This document shows positions 34,575 through 41,911 of a DNA stretch of 64,000 nt, in pieces. A program made the position numbers and the translations under genes. The notes beneath the pieces are model-generated. The model was not told where the DNA came from, did no database searches, and was given only the letters and a program-made list of their open reading frames with translations. The stretch is from JBLNDJ01 sp050261515 (GTDB lineage: Bacteria > Acidobacteriota > Terriglobia > Bryobacterales > Bryobacteraceae), in the NCBI GenBank assembly GCA_050261515.1, contig JBLNDJ010000060.1, positions 186,001 to 250,000 of the forward strand, read 5' to 3'. Every line of letters starts with the position of its first letter. The first letter of the stretch is position 1.

Positions 34575-35828
34575 TCAGTTCAACCGGATGCGTTCGTGCG
34601 CATCCCAGGCGGACATATCCGACAGCACTACCTGGTCGCCCACCCGCAGTCCTTCGAGTATCTCGATCGTATTCACCGAGCTGCGGCCCAGCTTCACCTG
34701 CACGCGGGTCGCGCCCCTGTTGTCCGGATCCAGCTTGAACAGGCTGATCTGGCTGTTCGGCTGGCCGAAGGTCGGCCGGCCCACGTAAAGTACATCGTTC
34801 AACTTCTCGATCTCAATCGTTCCATCGACGCTCAGGTCGGGCCGCGCGCCCTGCGGCAGCTCGCCCTCGAGCTTTACGTCCACCGTCACGGTGCCGTTCT
34901 GCGCCGCCGGATCGATGCGCGACACCTTCCCGTTGATGATGCCGTTGCGCGTATCCACCGAAGCGAGCTGCCCGAGCGCCACGTCCTTGGCCTGCGTCTC
35001 CGGAATCTTCAGCTCGGCTTTCAGGTTCTCCGGCTGCACTACCTTGCACAACAGCGTGCCCGCCGTGACGCGCTGCCCCACATCCACAAGCATCTGCGTC
35101 AGGATTCCACGCACGCCCGCCCGCACTTGCAGCATCTTGACCTGGCTCTGCTTCAACTCGTACATCGCCCGGAGCTGCTCCACGGTCGCGGCCTGCACGG
35201 CAAGCTGCGCCTCGATGGCCTCGATGCCGATCTTGAGCCGTTCCTTCTCGATCTGGTCGCGGTTCGCCCAGTCCTCGGCGGACGCCTTCGACTTCAGAGC
35301 CGTGAGCTGCGGCGTCAGTCCCAGCTTGAGCAGCTCGGCATCCCGCTCCGCTTCGGCCTGCGCTTTGTGCGCCTCGGTCTCGACGGTCGCGGCGGAGGAC
35401 TGCTGGTTCAGCCGGTCGCTCTTGAGCTTCACCCGCAGGTTGTTCAGCTCGGCCTCGGCGGCTTTGAGCTTCCACTTCGCATCCACCAGCGCCTGTTGCA
35501 GCTCGGGATTGCTCAACACCAGCAGTAGCGTGTCCGGAGTAACCGCCACGCCGGGCAGCGCCAGCCGCTGCTCGATGCGGCCGTCCGTCATCGCCGGGAT
35601 CGACCATGGCGTCTCGGGAACCAGCGTCCCCAGCCCCCGCACCTGCCGCAGCATCGGCCCGCGCTTGACGGTGTCGAGCCACACCTGCGCGCGCTCCACA
35701 CTCGGGGCAGCCGGCTTCAAATCCATCAGAACCTTGGTCACAACTCCCACTGCCGCCAGAACTACGACCGCGATGATGATCTGCCGGATCTTTTTCTTCC
35801 GCGCCGCTGATTTCCGTGGAACGTCCAT
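34575..35828 (-). CDS. HlyD/MacA-like periplasmic adaptor protein
   Basis: The 417-residue product is an inner-membrane-anchored adaptor of tripartite exporters. A basic N-terminus precedes one helix (about 15-37, IIIAVVVLAAVGVV). A long alpha-helical hairpin of coiled-coil character spans about 115-230 (AKWKLKAAEAELNNLRVKL, then the returning helix). Lipoyl and beta-barrel domains surround it (GVAVTPDTLLLVLSNPELQ, LVDVGQRVTAGTLLCKV, LPQGARPDLSVDGTIEI). It is the first gene of the exporter operon and diverges from tyrS. No outer-membrane TolC partner is in the window. Confidence 0.9.
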   Translation of the reverse strand: MDVPRKSAARKKKIRQIIIAVVVLAAVGVVTKVLMDLKPAAPSVERAQVWLDTVKRGPMLRQVRGLGTLVPETPWSIPAMTDGRIEQRLALPGVAVTPDTLLLVLSNPELQQALVDAKWKLKAAEAELNNLRVKLKSDRLNQQSSAATVETEAHKAQAEAERDAELLKLGLTPQLTALKSKASAEDWANRDQIEKERLKIGIEAIEAQLAVQAATVEQLRAMYELKQSQVKMLQVRAGVRGILTQMLVDVGQRVTAGTLLCKVVQPENLKAELKIPETQAKDVALGQLASVDTRNGIINGKVSRIDPAAQNGTVTVDVKLEGELPQGARPDLSVDGTIEIEKLNDVLYVGRPTFGQPNSQISLFKLDPDNRGATRVQVKLGRSSVNTIEILEGLRVGDQVVLSDMSAWDAHERIRLN

Positions 35829-35983
35829 ATCAATCTCAGATTACAGCTACGCAAGTACCCTTCCATCTGTTCCCGGCGCGGGCAAAATCAACTCCTGTAA
35901 TCCTTTCCGAAGCTTAGACGAGCGACGCGCCGATTCGTCCTGCCCGCCCTGTGTCCGATTCTGGGACGCTCCTGTTCGGAAAC

Positions 35984-36018
35984 GCCCTGAGCATCAGGGC
36001 CGCTACTCCTCGTAAAAT
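35984..36018 (+). promoter_or_regulatory. tyrS -10 hexamer with perfect inverted repeat upstream
   Basis: TAAAAT at 36013-36018 ends seven bases before the ATG at 36026, giving a likely leaderless tyrS mRNA. A perfect 7-3-7 inverted repeat, GCCCTGA/GCA/TCAGGGC, at 35984-36000 covers the place where a -35 would be, so it may be an operator; it could also form an RNA hairpin if transcription starts further upstream. Confidence 0.4.
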
Positions 36019-36025
36019 GTTAAGG

Positions 36026-37249
36026 ATGCCCCGGCCCCCCGTTGACGAGCAGATTGCTTACATCAGGAAGGGCCTGACCGAGCTGATCCGCGAAGAGGAC
36101 CTCCGCGAGCGCCTCGTCCAGGCCGAAAAGGAGGACCGGCCCCTGCGCGTCAAAGTCGGCTTCGACCCCACCGCGCCCGACCTCCACCTCGGCCACACCG
36201 TCCTGATCCGCAAAATGAAGCATTTCCAGGATCTTGGCCACACCGTCTTCTTTGTGATCGGCGACGGCACCGGCAAGATCGGCGACCCCACGGGCCGCAA
36301 CATCACCCGCCCGCCGCTCTCCCGCGAGGACATCGAGCGCAACGCCGAAACTTACCGCCAGCAGGTCTTCAAAATCCTCGACCCCGCCAAGACCATGGTC
36401 AGGTTCAACAGCGAGTGGCTCGATCCGCTGCGGTTCGAGGATATCATCCGCCTGGCTGCCAAATACACGGTCGCGCGCCTGCTCGAGCGCGACGATTTCG
36501 CCAAGCGCTTCAAAGAGGGAATCGCCATCTCGGTTCACGAGCTGATGTACCCGCTCGCCCAGGCCTACGATTCCGTGTTCCTCCATGCCGATGTCGAGCT
36601 GGGCGGCACGGACCAGAAATTCAACCTGCTCGTGGGCCGCGAAATCCAGCGCGACTTCGGCCAGCCGCCCCAGATCGTAGGCACCACGCCGCTGCTCGAA
36701 GGCCTCGACGGCGTCAATAAGATGTCGAAATCCCTCGGCAACTACGTCGGCATAACCGAAACGCCGCAGGCCATGTTCGCCAAGCTCATGTCCATCAGCG
36801 ACGCCCTCATGTTTCGCTACTACGAGCTGCTGACGGACACGACCACCGCCGGGATCGCGGCTCTCAGCGAGCGCATCAAGAGCGGCGCCCTGCACCCGAT
36901 GCAGGCCAAGATGGACCTGGCGCGCACGATCGTGGCGGATTTCCACGGCCAGGCGCAAGCGCAGGCCGCGCAGGACGAATTCACGAAGGTCGTCCGCCGG
37001 CACGACATGCCGTCCGACGTAGAAACGGTCGATCTGCCGGACGGCGTCCGCGCCTCCAACGGCATCCGCCTCGACAAGCTGCTCGCCAAAACCGGCCTGG
37101 CCGGTTCCGTAACCGACGCCACGCGCAAGATCAAAGCCGGGGCGGTCGAAGTGGATCGCGTCCGCCACACCGAGCTCACCATCCCCGACGGCACCCGCGT
37201 CCTGACCCTGCAAGTGGGAAGAAAGTGGAAACGTGTCAGAATCCCTTAA
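36026..37249 (+). CDS. tyrS: tyrosyl-tRNA synthetase
   Basis: This cytosolic class I synthetase charges tRNA-Tyr. About 407 residues include the HIGH-like motif in DPTAPDLHLGHTVLI (about 47-61), the tyrosine pocket region, KMSKS as NKMSKSLGN (near 231), and a C-terminal S4 RNA-binding domain ending LTLQVGRKWKRVRI. The wording VKVGFDPTAPDLHLGH is that of the TyrZ-like bacterial group. The ATG at 36026 follows the -10 by seven bases; an ATG at 36017 overlaps the -10 and would add three residues. folP follows at once. Confidence 0.93.
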   Translation: MPRPPVDEQIAYIRKGLTELIREEDLRERLVQAEKEDRPLRVKVGFDPTAPDLHLGHTVLIRKMKHFQDLGHTVFFVIGDGTGKIGDPTGRNITRPPLSREDIERNAETYRQQVFKILDPAKTMVRFNSEWLDPLRFEDIIRLAAKYTVARLLERDDFAKRFKEGIAISVHELMYPLAQAYDSVFLHADVELGGTDQKFNLLVGREIQRDFGQPPQIVGTTPLLEGLDGVNKMSKSLGNYVGITETPQAMFAKLMSISDALMFRYYELLTDTTTAGIAALSERIKSGALHPMQAKMDLARTIVADFHGQAQAQAAQDEFTKVVRRHDMPSDVETVDLPDGVRASNGIRLDKLLAKTGLAGSVTDATRKIKAGAVEVDRVRHTELTIPDGTRVLTLQVGRKWKRVRIP

Positions 37250-37250
37250 C

Positions 37251-38105
37251 ATGACAGCCCGCCGCCGCTTCGTCTGGAAACTGAAGAACCGCGAGCTGCA
37301 ACTCGGCGACCGCACCCTCCTCGTCGGCGTCCTGAACGTGACGCCGGATTCGTTCTCCGACGGCGGCAGGTTCTACGACCCCGACCGCGCCTACGCCCGG
37401 GCGCTCGCGCTTGAAGAGCAGGGCGCCGACGTCATCGATATTGGAGCCGAATCCACGCGTCCCGGCTCGCAGCGCGTCAACGAAGCCGAAGAGAAGCGCC
37501 GGCTCATGCCCGTGCTCAAGCGCCTCAGAAACCGGCTGAGCGTACCGATCTCGATCGACACCTACAAAGCGGCGGTCGCCGAAAACGCGCTCGACCTCGG
37601 GGCCGAGATCATCAACGACCCGACCGGCCTCACCTTCGACCCGCTGCTCGCCAAAGTGGCGACGCAGTACGACGCCGGCCTGATCCTGAACCATATGCGC
37701 GGCGCGCCCGAGACCTGGGCCAAGCTGCCGCCCATCCCGGACGTGGTCGGAACCGTCCGCCAGGACCTTGAAGCCTGCGCGCACCGCGCGCGCCTGGCGG
37801 GTCTGGACCGCTCGCGCATCGTCATCGACCCCGGCCTCGGCTTCGGAAAGCGCGGCGAGCAGAATTTCGAAATTCTGGCCCGCCTCTCCGCCCTGGGCGA
37901 CATCGAGACGCCCATCATGGTCGGCCCCTCGCGCAAGCAGTTCCTGAAGCAACCGGAAGACCGCCTGACCGAATTCGCCACCGCCGCCGCCGTCACCGCG
38001 GCGATCTTCGCCGGTGCGCACCTCGTGCGGGTGCACGATGTCGAAGCGATGCGGGCGGTCGTGACCATCGCCGACGCCATCGCCCGCAGCGCCCGCCTGG
38101 AATAG
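37251..38105 (+). CDS. folP: dihydropteroate synthase
   Basis: FolP joins p-aminobenzoate to hydroxymethyl-dihydropterin diphosphate in folate synthesis and is the sulfonamide target. The 284-residue TIM barrel shows VGVLNVTPDSFSDGGRF, VIDIGAESTRPGS, the pterin-site INDPTG, and VGPSRKQFL near the end (the Ser-Arg-Lys loop). The ATG at 37251 is one base after the tyrS stop; a GTG at 37233 inside tyrS would add six residues (MSESLN). Co-transcription with tyrS is likely. Confidence 0.92.
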   Translation: MTARRRFVWKLKNRELQLGDRTLLVGVLNVTPDSFSDGGRFYDPDRAYARALALEEQGADVIDIGAESTRPGSQRVNEAEEKRRLMPVLKRLRNRLSVPISIDTYKAAVAENALDLGAEIINDPTGLTFDPLLAKVATQYDAGLILNHMRGAPETWAKLPPIPDVVGTVRQDLEACAHRARLAGLDRSRIVIDPGLGFGKRGEQNFEILARLSALGDIETPIMVGPSRKQFLKQPEDRLTEFATAAAVTAAIFAGAHLVRVHDVEAMRAVVTIADAIARSARLE

Positions 38106-38149
38106 CCAGCGGGATTACCCGCGGATTGCGCGCCGCCTCGAGCCGGCCG

Positions 38150-38986
38150 TCACAGTTGCGACCTCGTCCAGGCTTCGAGAAAATCCTTGCCGTGATAGCG
38201 GATGGTCCGGTCGTCGACCACCTCCGCGCCCGTTTTGCGCCCTGCGTCGATCCCGAGCGAATTGCGCGTCGTGTACTCGATCTCGACCGTCACCGGGCCG
38301 GCGATCCTGTACGGCCGCACCGTCCCGATCTTCGCCATCGCCAGGCGCGCATGCTCCTGGATGCTCCGCCGCGCCGCCTCGGCCGATAGCGTGAGGCAGA
38401 CGTGGCGCCCGAGTCCCTCCTTCACCGCGGCGGTCTCGGCATCGGGAATAATCGCGCGCAGCTCCGCTACCGCCGCGTTGTCGCCGGAAAGAAAGATGAC
38501 CGGCGTATCGAACGCGCCCGCCAGCGCCGCGCGCGTTTCCGTCTCGCCCACGGCCTTCCCGTTCACGCGCATGTTCTGGATCCCGAGCGAGCTGTAGCTG
38601 TGCGCCATAATCCCGCCCCGGACGTTCGCCATCGCGTGCTGCCCGAGAAACGCGATGGCGGCGTACTTCCGCTCGAGCGTCATCGTGACGCCGAGCCCGC
38701 CCATCAGGAGTTTCGCCCGCGGATGAATCGTGAGCGCCGAGAGCGATGCGCTGCCGCCGTGCCCGTCCCAGACCACGACTTCATCGGCGCCGCCCTCGAG
38801 AAACCCCTGAACGGCCGCGTTGACTTCGCCGGCCAGCAGCGCCCGCAACTCCGGGTCTTTCGAGTCGGTCTGCTCCTGGCGGCAGATCCCGGCCACGCCC
38901 TCCGCATCCGTAATCAGGAAGATGGAACGCTTCGCCTGCGGCCACAAAGGTACGGCAACAAGGAGTGCAAGTGGAAGAAGTCGCAT
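38150..38986 (-). CDS. M55 family D-aminopeptidase (DppA-like), exported
   Basis: The 278-residue product belongs to peptidase family M55, whose type member DppA of Bacillus is a zinc D-aminopeptidase that releases D-Ala from short peptides. The zinc and core motifs are visible: FLITDAEGVAGI near the mature N-terminus, VVWDGHGGSASL and FLGQHAMANVRGGIMAHSYS. The signal-like start MRLLPLALLVAVPLWPQA suggests export, unlike cytosolic DppA. The ATG at 38986 has TATACT six bases upstream (minus strand 38998-38993) and no Shine-Dalgarno. It follows xerC by 26 bp. A role in peptidoglycan-peptide recycling is inferred. Confidence 0.87.
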   Translation of the reverse strand: MRLLPLALLVAVPLWPQAKRSIFLITDAEGVAGICRQEQTDSKDPELRALLAGEVNAAVQGFLEGGADEVVVWDGHGGSASLSALTIHPRAKLLMGGLGVTMTLERKYAAIAFLGQHAMANVRGGIMAHSYSSLGIQNMRVNGKAVGETETRAALAGAFDTPVIFLSGDNAAVAELRAIIPDAETAAVKEGLGRHVCLTLSAEAARRSIQEHARLAMAKIGTVRPYRIAGPVTVEIEYTTRNSLGIDAGRKTGAEVVDDRTIRYHGKDFLEAWTRSQL

Positions 38987-39012
38987 GGCGGTAGTATACG
39001 ACGCCGCCCGCC

Positions 39013-39912
39013 TCACGCCTTCGGATGCGCCTTGTCATACACGCGCATCAGGTCCGTCAGCGAAACCTGCGTGTACTTCTGCGTCGTCGAAAGCCGCGCG
39101 TGCCCGAGCAGCTCCTGAATCGACCGCAAGTCCGCGCCATCGGCGAGCAGGTGCGTCGCAAACGCGTGCCGGAAGCTGTGCGGATGAAGCGAGTTGTCCC
39201 CGTTCAGCGCCCGCTCGTACAGCTTCACGATCCCGTACACGCCCCGCGTCGTCAACCGCTTCCCAAGATAGTTGACAAAGAGAGCCGTCTCCCGCGGATC
39301 GCCCGCGTGCCGCTCCTTGAGATACCGTTCGAGCGCCGCCGCGGTCTTCACGCCGAACGGAACCTGCCGCTCCTTGCGGCCTTTGCCGCGAACAAGCATC
39401 CACTTTTCGGCCAGGTCCACGTCGCTCAGGTTCAGCCCGGCCAGCTCGCTCACCCGCACGCCGCACCCGTACAGCACCTCGAACAAGGCCACGTCGCGAG
39501 CCGGAAACGGCCGCTCCACCTTGCCGGCCGCGATCTGGTCCAGCAGCCGGTTGGTTTGCTCGGCCGTCATCACGCGCGGCAGCGTCGTCGGCGCTTTCGG
39601 CGTACGGACCAGCCGCGCCAGGTTCGCCTCCACCACACCGCGCCGCACCAGGAACTCGAAGAACGAACGCACCGCCGCCAGTTTCCGCCGCATGGTCACC
39701 GGCGTCAGCCGCTGCCTGTACAAATCTCCCAGCCACTCACGGAGCAGGAGCATGTCCAGCTGGGCCGGCGCGGGCGGCGAGCCGTCCGGAGGCGTCAGGT
39801 ATGCGAGGAACTGTTCAAGATCCGAACTGTAGGAACGAAGCGTGTGGGGGGATGCGTTCTCGCGCGAAAGCTCGGCGAGGAACTGCTCGATGTGTGCCGA
39901 AAGCTCCGACAA
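39013..39912 (-). CDS. xerC: tyrosine recombinase XerC/XerD
   Basis: The 299-residue protein is a site-specific recombinase that resolves chromosome dimers at dif. The N-terminal SAM-like domain (FLAELSRENASPHTLRSYS) and catalytic domain are complete: Arg in GCGVRVSELAGL, Lys in VRGKGRKERQVPF, HSFRHAFATHLL, LLGHARLSTTQKYTQV with the nucleophilic Tyr. Length and wording are those of housekeeping XerC/D, not of phage integrases. The only start giving the family N-terminus is the TTG at 39912, four bases after the CCA end of the tRNA-Gly gene on the same strand, without a Shine-Dalgarno. XerC versus XerD cannot be settled here. Confidence 0.88.
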   Translation of the reverse strand: MSELSAHIEQFLAELSRENASPHTLRSYSSDLEQFLAYLTPPDGSPPAPAQLDMLLLREWLGDLYRQRLTPVTMRRKLAAVRSFFEFLVRRGVVEANLARLVRTPKAPTTLPRVMTAEQTNRLLDQIAAGKVERPFPARDVALFEVLYGCGVRVSELAGLNLSDVDLAEKWMLVRGKGRKERQVPFGVKTAAALERYLKERHAGDPRETALFVNYLGKRLTTRGVYGIVKLYERALNGDNSLHPHSFRHAFATHLLADGADLRSIQELLGHARLSTTQKYTQVSLTDLMRVYDKAHPKA

Positions 39913-39916
39913 GGTA

Positions 39917-39992
39917 TGGAGCGGGAGACGGGATTCGAACCCGCGACATCGACCTTGGCAAGGTCGCACTCTACCAACTGAGTTACTCCCGC
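39917..39992 (-). tRNA. tRNA-Gly(GCC)
   Basis: The minus strand folds into a full cloverleaf: acceptor GCGGGAG/CTCCCGC, D stem CTC/GAG with AGTTGGTA loop, anticodon stem CGACC/GGTCG with loop TTGCCAA, variable ATGTC, T stem GCGGG/CCCGT with TTCGAAT loop. The anticodon GCC is read at 39959-39957. The 3' CCA is encoded (39919-39917). xerC begins four bases after the CCA. Confidence 0.95.
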
Positions 39993-40162
39993 TTGCGCCT
40001 CTCATTCTCCCTCGACCCGGGCGCCTCTGTCAATTGCGCTGGGAACGACTGCCGGCCACGCGGTAATGGTACGTTCCGGAACCAACAATCGAGTTCAAAA
40101 ATGATTTTGTAATTTTGTGAGATCCCTTTATCTCTTCAAGCACTTACATTGAGTAAATCTTG

Positions 40163-40193
40163 TTGCAATACAGCGCCACTTCTGTGCTATAGT
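40163..40193 (+). promoter_or_regulatory. dnaA promoter
   Basis: TATAGT at 40188-40193 is preceded by TGC, an extended -10 element. TTGCAA at 40163-40168 is a possible -35 with a long 19-bp spacer. The mRNA would have a leader of about 130 nt that contains the DnaA boxes. Confidence 0.45.
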
Positions 40194-40289
40194 GACGTTC
40201 CGCTAGGGCATCCGAGAGAATAGGAAGTCTGGGGGTTGCGGCTGTTCCCCGCCGGCGGAACCACTCCGACAAATGCGGGCGTAGTGCAG

Positions 40290-40320
40290 TTTTCCACAAG
40301 TGTGGAAAACATGTGGAAAA
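40290..40320 (+). promoter_or_regulatory. three DnaA boxes
   Basis: Three matches to the DnaA-box pattern TTWTNCACA stand within 31 bp: TTTTCCACA at 40290-40298, and its reverse complement TGTGGAAAA at 40301-40309 and 40312-40320. The first two face each other two bases apart. The last box abuts the dnaA Shine-Dalgarno, so bound DnaA could repress its own translation unit or help open the origin. Confidence 0.7.
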
Positions 40321-40332
40321 GGAGTGCTTGTA

Positions 40333-41667
40333 GTGTCCGGTGAATCTATGAACGCTTGGGAATTGATCAAATCGAGGCTCGCCTCCAAACTCAGCACGGA
40401 AGCTTTCCAGAACTGGTTCGGCCCGACGGCGCTTCGCGAAGCCGACGGCGCCACCCTATCGGTCTGGGTTTCGAGTGAGCCCGCCAGGCGCTACATCGAG
40501 CAGGAATACTCCGAGCTTGTCCGTTTCACGATCCAGGAGCTTGGAATGCCCTTCCAGAGTGTCGTCTATGAAGCGGCCGCCGCGGCCGCCGGAGCCGGAG
40601 GGCACCAGACCTTAACACCTGTTGAGAACGAAGTCGTGTTCCAGAAGGCCGCCACGCATCTCAACCCGCGGTTCACCTTCGACTCCTTTGTCGTCGGCTC
40701 CTGCAACCAGTTCGCGCACGCCGCCGCCAAAGCCGTCGCTACCATCCCCTCCCGGCGTTACAACCCGTTGTTCATCTACGGCGGCGTGGGTATGGGTAAG
40801 ACACACCTGATGCACGCCATCGGGCGCTCGCTGATGGACAACTACAGCTCCATGCGCATCGTCTACACCTCGAGCGAGCGCTTCATGAACGAGATGATCA
40901 CGAGCATCAAGCTCCAGAAGATGCCGCTCTTCCACCAGCACTACCGCTCGGCCGACGTGCTGCTGATCGACGACATCCAGATCCTCGGCCGCAAGGAAGG
41001 CACCCAGGACGAGTTCTTTTACACCTTCAACGAGCTTTACGAGAACCAGAAGCAGATCGTGATCTCGAGCGACTCGCCCCCCAAGGAAATTCCCGGCCTG
41101 TTCGAGCGCCTACGGTCGCGTTTCGAGTGGGGCCTTATGGTGGACATACAGCCGCCCGACCTCGAAACCAAAATGGCAATCCTCGATAAGAAGGCGGAAT
41201 CGGAAGGCGTCAGGCTCCCCGAGGACGTTCGCATCTTCATCGCGACTCGAACCAAATCCAACGTGCGCGAACTCGAAGGCGCGCTGGTCAAGCTCATCGC
41301 CTATGCGTCCATGACCGGCGAGAACATCACGCTCCCAATGGCCCAGCAGGCGCTCAAGCACCTGGTGCACAGCGTCGAACGCAAGATCACCATCGACTCG
41401 ATCATCCGCGCCGTGGCAGGCAAGTACAACCTGCAGCCGGCCCAGCTCAAACAGAAGAGCAACCGGCGTGAGATCGCGCGCCCGCGCCAGGTCGCTATGT
41501 ACCTCACCAAGGAACTCACGCAGGCCTCTCTGCCCGAGATCGGACGGGCCTTCGGTGGCAAGCATCACACCACCGTGCTCCACTCGATCCATCGCATCGA
41601 AGAGCTCCGCCAGAAAGACACGGACGTCAACAGGTTGGTTCAGAGCCTAATCGACTCAATCAATTGA
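40333..41667 (+). CDS. dnaA: chromosomal replication initiator protein DnaA
   Basis: DnaA binds DnaA boxes and, as an ATP-bound filament, melts the origin. The 444-residue protein has domain I (AWELIKSRLASKLSTEAFQN), a short linker, the AAA+ domain with Walker A YGGVGMGKTHLMHAIG (about 150-164), Walker B DVLLIDDIQ and sensor-II region, and domain IV with the helix-turn-helix PRQVAMYLTKEL and the signature FGGKHHTTVLHSI. The GTG at 40333 is chosen because AAGGAG at 40319-40324 lies eight bases upstream; the ATG at 40348 lacks a Shine-Dalgarno and would remove five residues (MSGES). Confidence 0.95.
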   Translation: MSGESMNAWELIKSRLASKLSTEAFQNWFGPTALREADGATLSVWVSSEPARRYIEQEYSELVRFTIQELGMPFQSVVYEAAAAAAGAGGHQTLTPVENEVVFQKAATHLNPRFTFDSFVVGSCNQFAHAAAKAVATIPSRRYNPLFIYGGVGMGKTHLMHAIGRSLMDNYSSMRIVYTSSERFMNEMITSIKLQKMPLFHQHYRSADVLLIDDIQILGRKEGTQDEFFYTFNELYENQKQIVISSDSPPKEIPGLFERLRSRFEWGLMVDIQPPDLETKMAILDKKAESEGVRLPEDVRIFIATRTKSNVRELEGALVKLIAYASMTGENITLPMAQQALKHLVHSVERKITIDSIIRAVAGKYNLQPAQLKQKSNRREIARPRQVAMYLTKELTQASLPEIGRAFGGKHHTTVLHSIHRIEELRQKDTDVNRLVQSLIDSIN

Positions 41668-41911
41668 GCTTAGACGGATTTTCACAGCGAGGCTCCAAAA
41701 AGGCCTCTGAGTTTGGTGGATGGCGTCCAAAAGGGCCCCGGAATCCACCCCGGTACAACGGTTATCAACAGTGTTCGGTAGCGGGAAAGCGGCAGAATTT
41801 TGTATAATTTAGAGAGAAACTGACATACTCACAGCCCCTACGAATGCTGTTCCTGTATTTGAGGTATTGTAGAGAGCGGTTTTAAGACGTTTACCGCAGG
41901 GAGAGCGAGCG
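41668..41911 (+). promoter_or_regulatory. dnaA-dnaN intergenic region: DnaA-like box, dnaN promoter
   Basis: This 244-bp gap holds TTATCAACA at 41762-41770, a DnaA box with one mismatch; a perfect 7-bp inverted repeat GGTGGAT/ATCCACC (41715-41721 and 41743-41749) that can form a hairpin after dnaA; and a perfect -10, TATAAT, at 41803-41808 without a clear -35. A dnaN mRNA from there would have a ~95-nt leader. GGGAGAG at 41899-41905 is the dnaN Shine-Dalgarno. Confidence 0.45.

Larger units (their letters stand above)
40006..40332 (+). other. probable replication-origin region and dnaA leader
   Basis: This 327-bp gap has no credible gene. 40090-40170 is strikingly AT-rich for this genome (for example AAAAATGATTTTGTAATTT near 40097) and could be a DNA-unwinding element. 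A promoter (TTGCAA at 40163-40168; extended -10 TGCTATAGT ending at 40193) would start the dnaA mRNA near 40200. DnaA boxes lie just before the dnaA start (listed separately). The dnaA-dnaN-gyrB order supports an origin here. Confidence 0.6.

Noticed and set aside
33369..35528. 719-codon plus-strand frame under the exporter operon
   Set aside because: Antisense to the permease, ATPase and adaptor genes, all of which show complete motifs.
39013..39992. Mobile-element integrase inserted at tRNA-Gly
   Set aside because: The recombinase has the length and motifs of housekeeping XerC/D; no tRNA 3' repeat, excisionase or cargo genes follow, and it sits near the origin block.
41679..41687. TTTTCACAG as a DnaA box
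   Set aside because: It lacks one base of the TTWTNCACA pattern and cannot be aligned without a gap.
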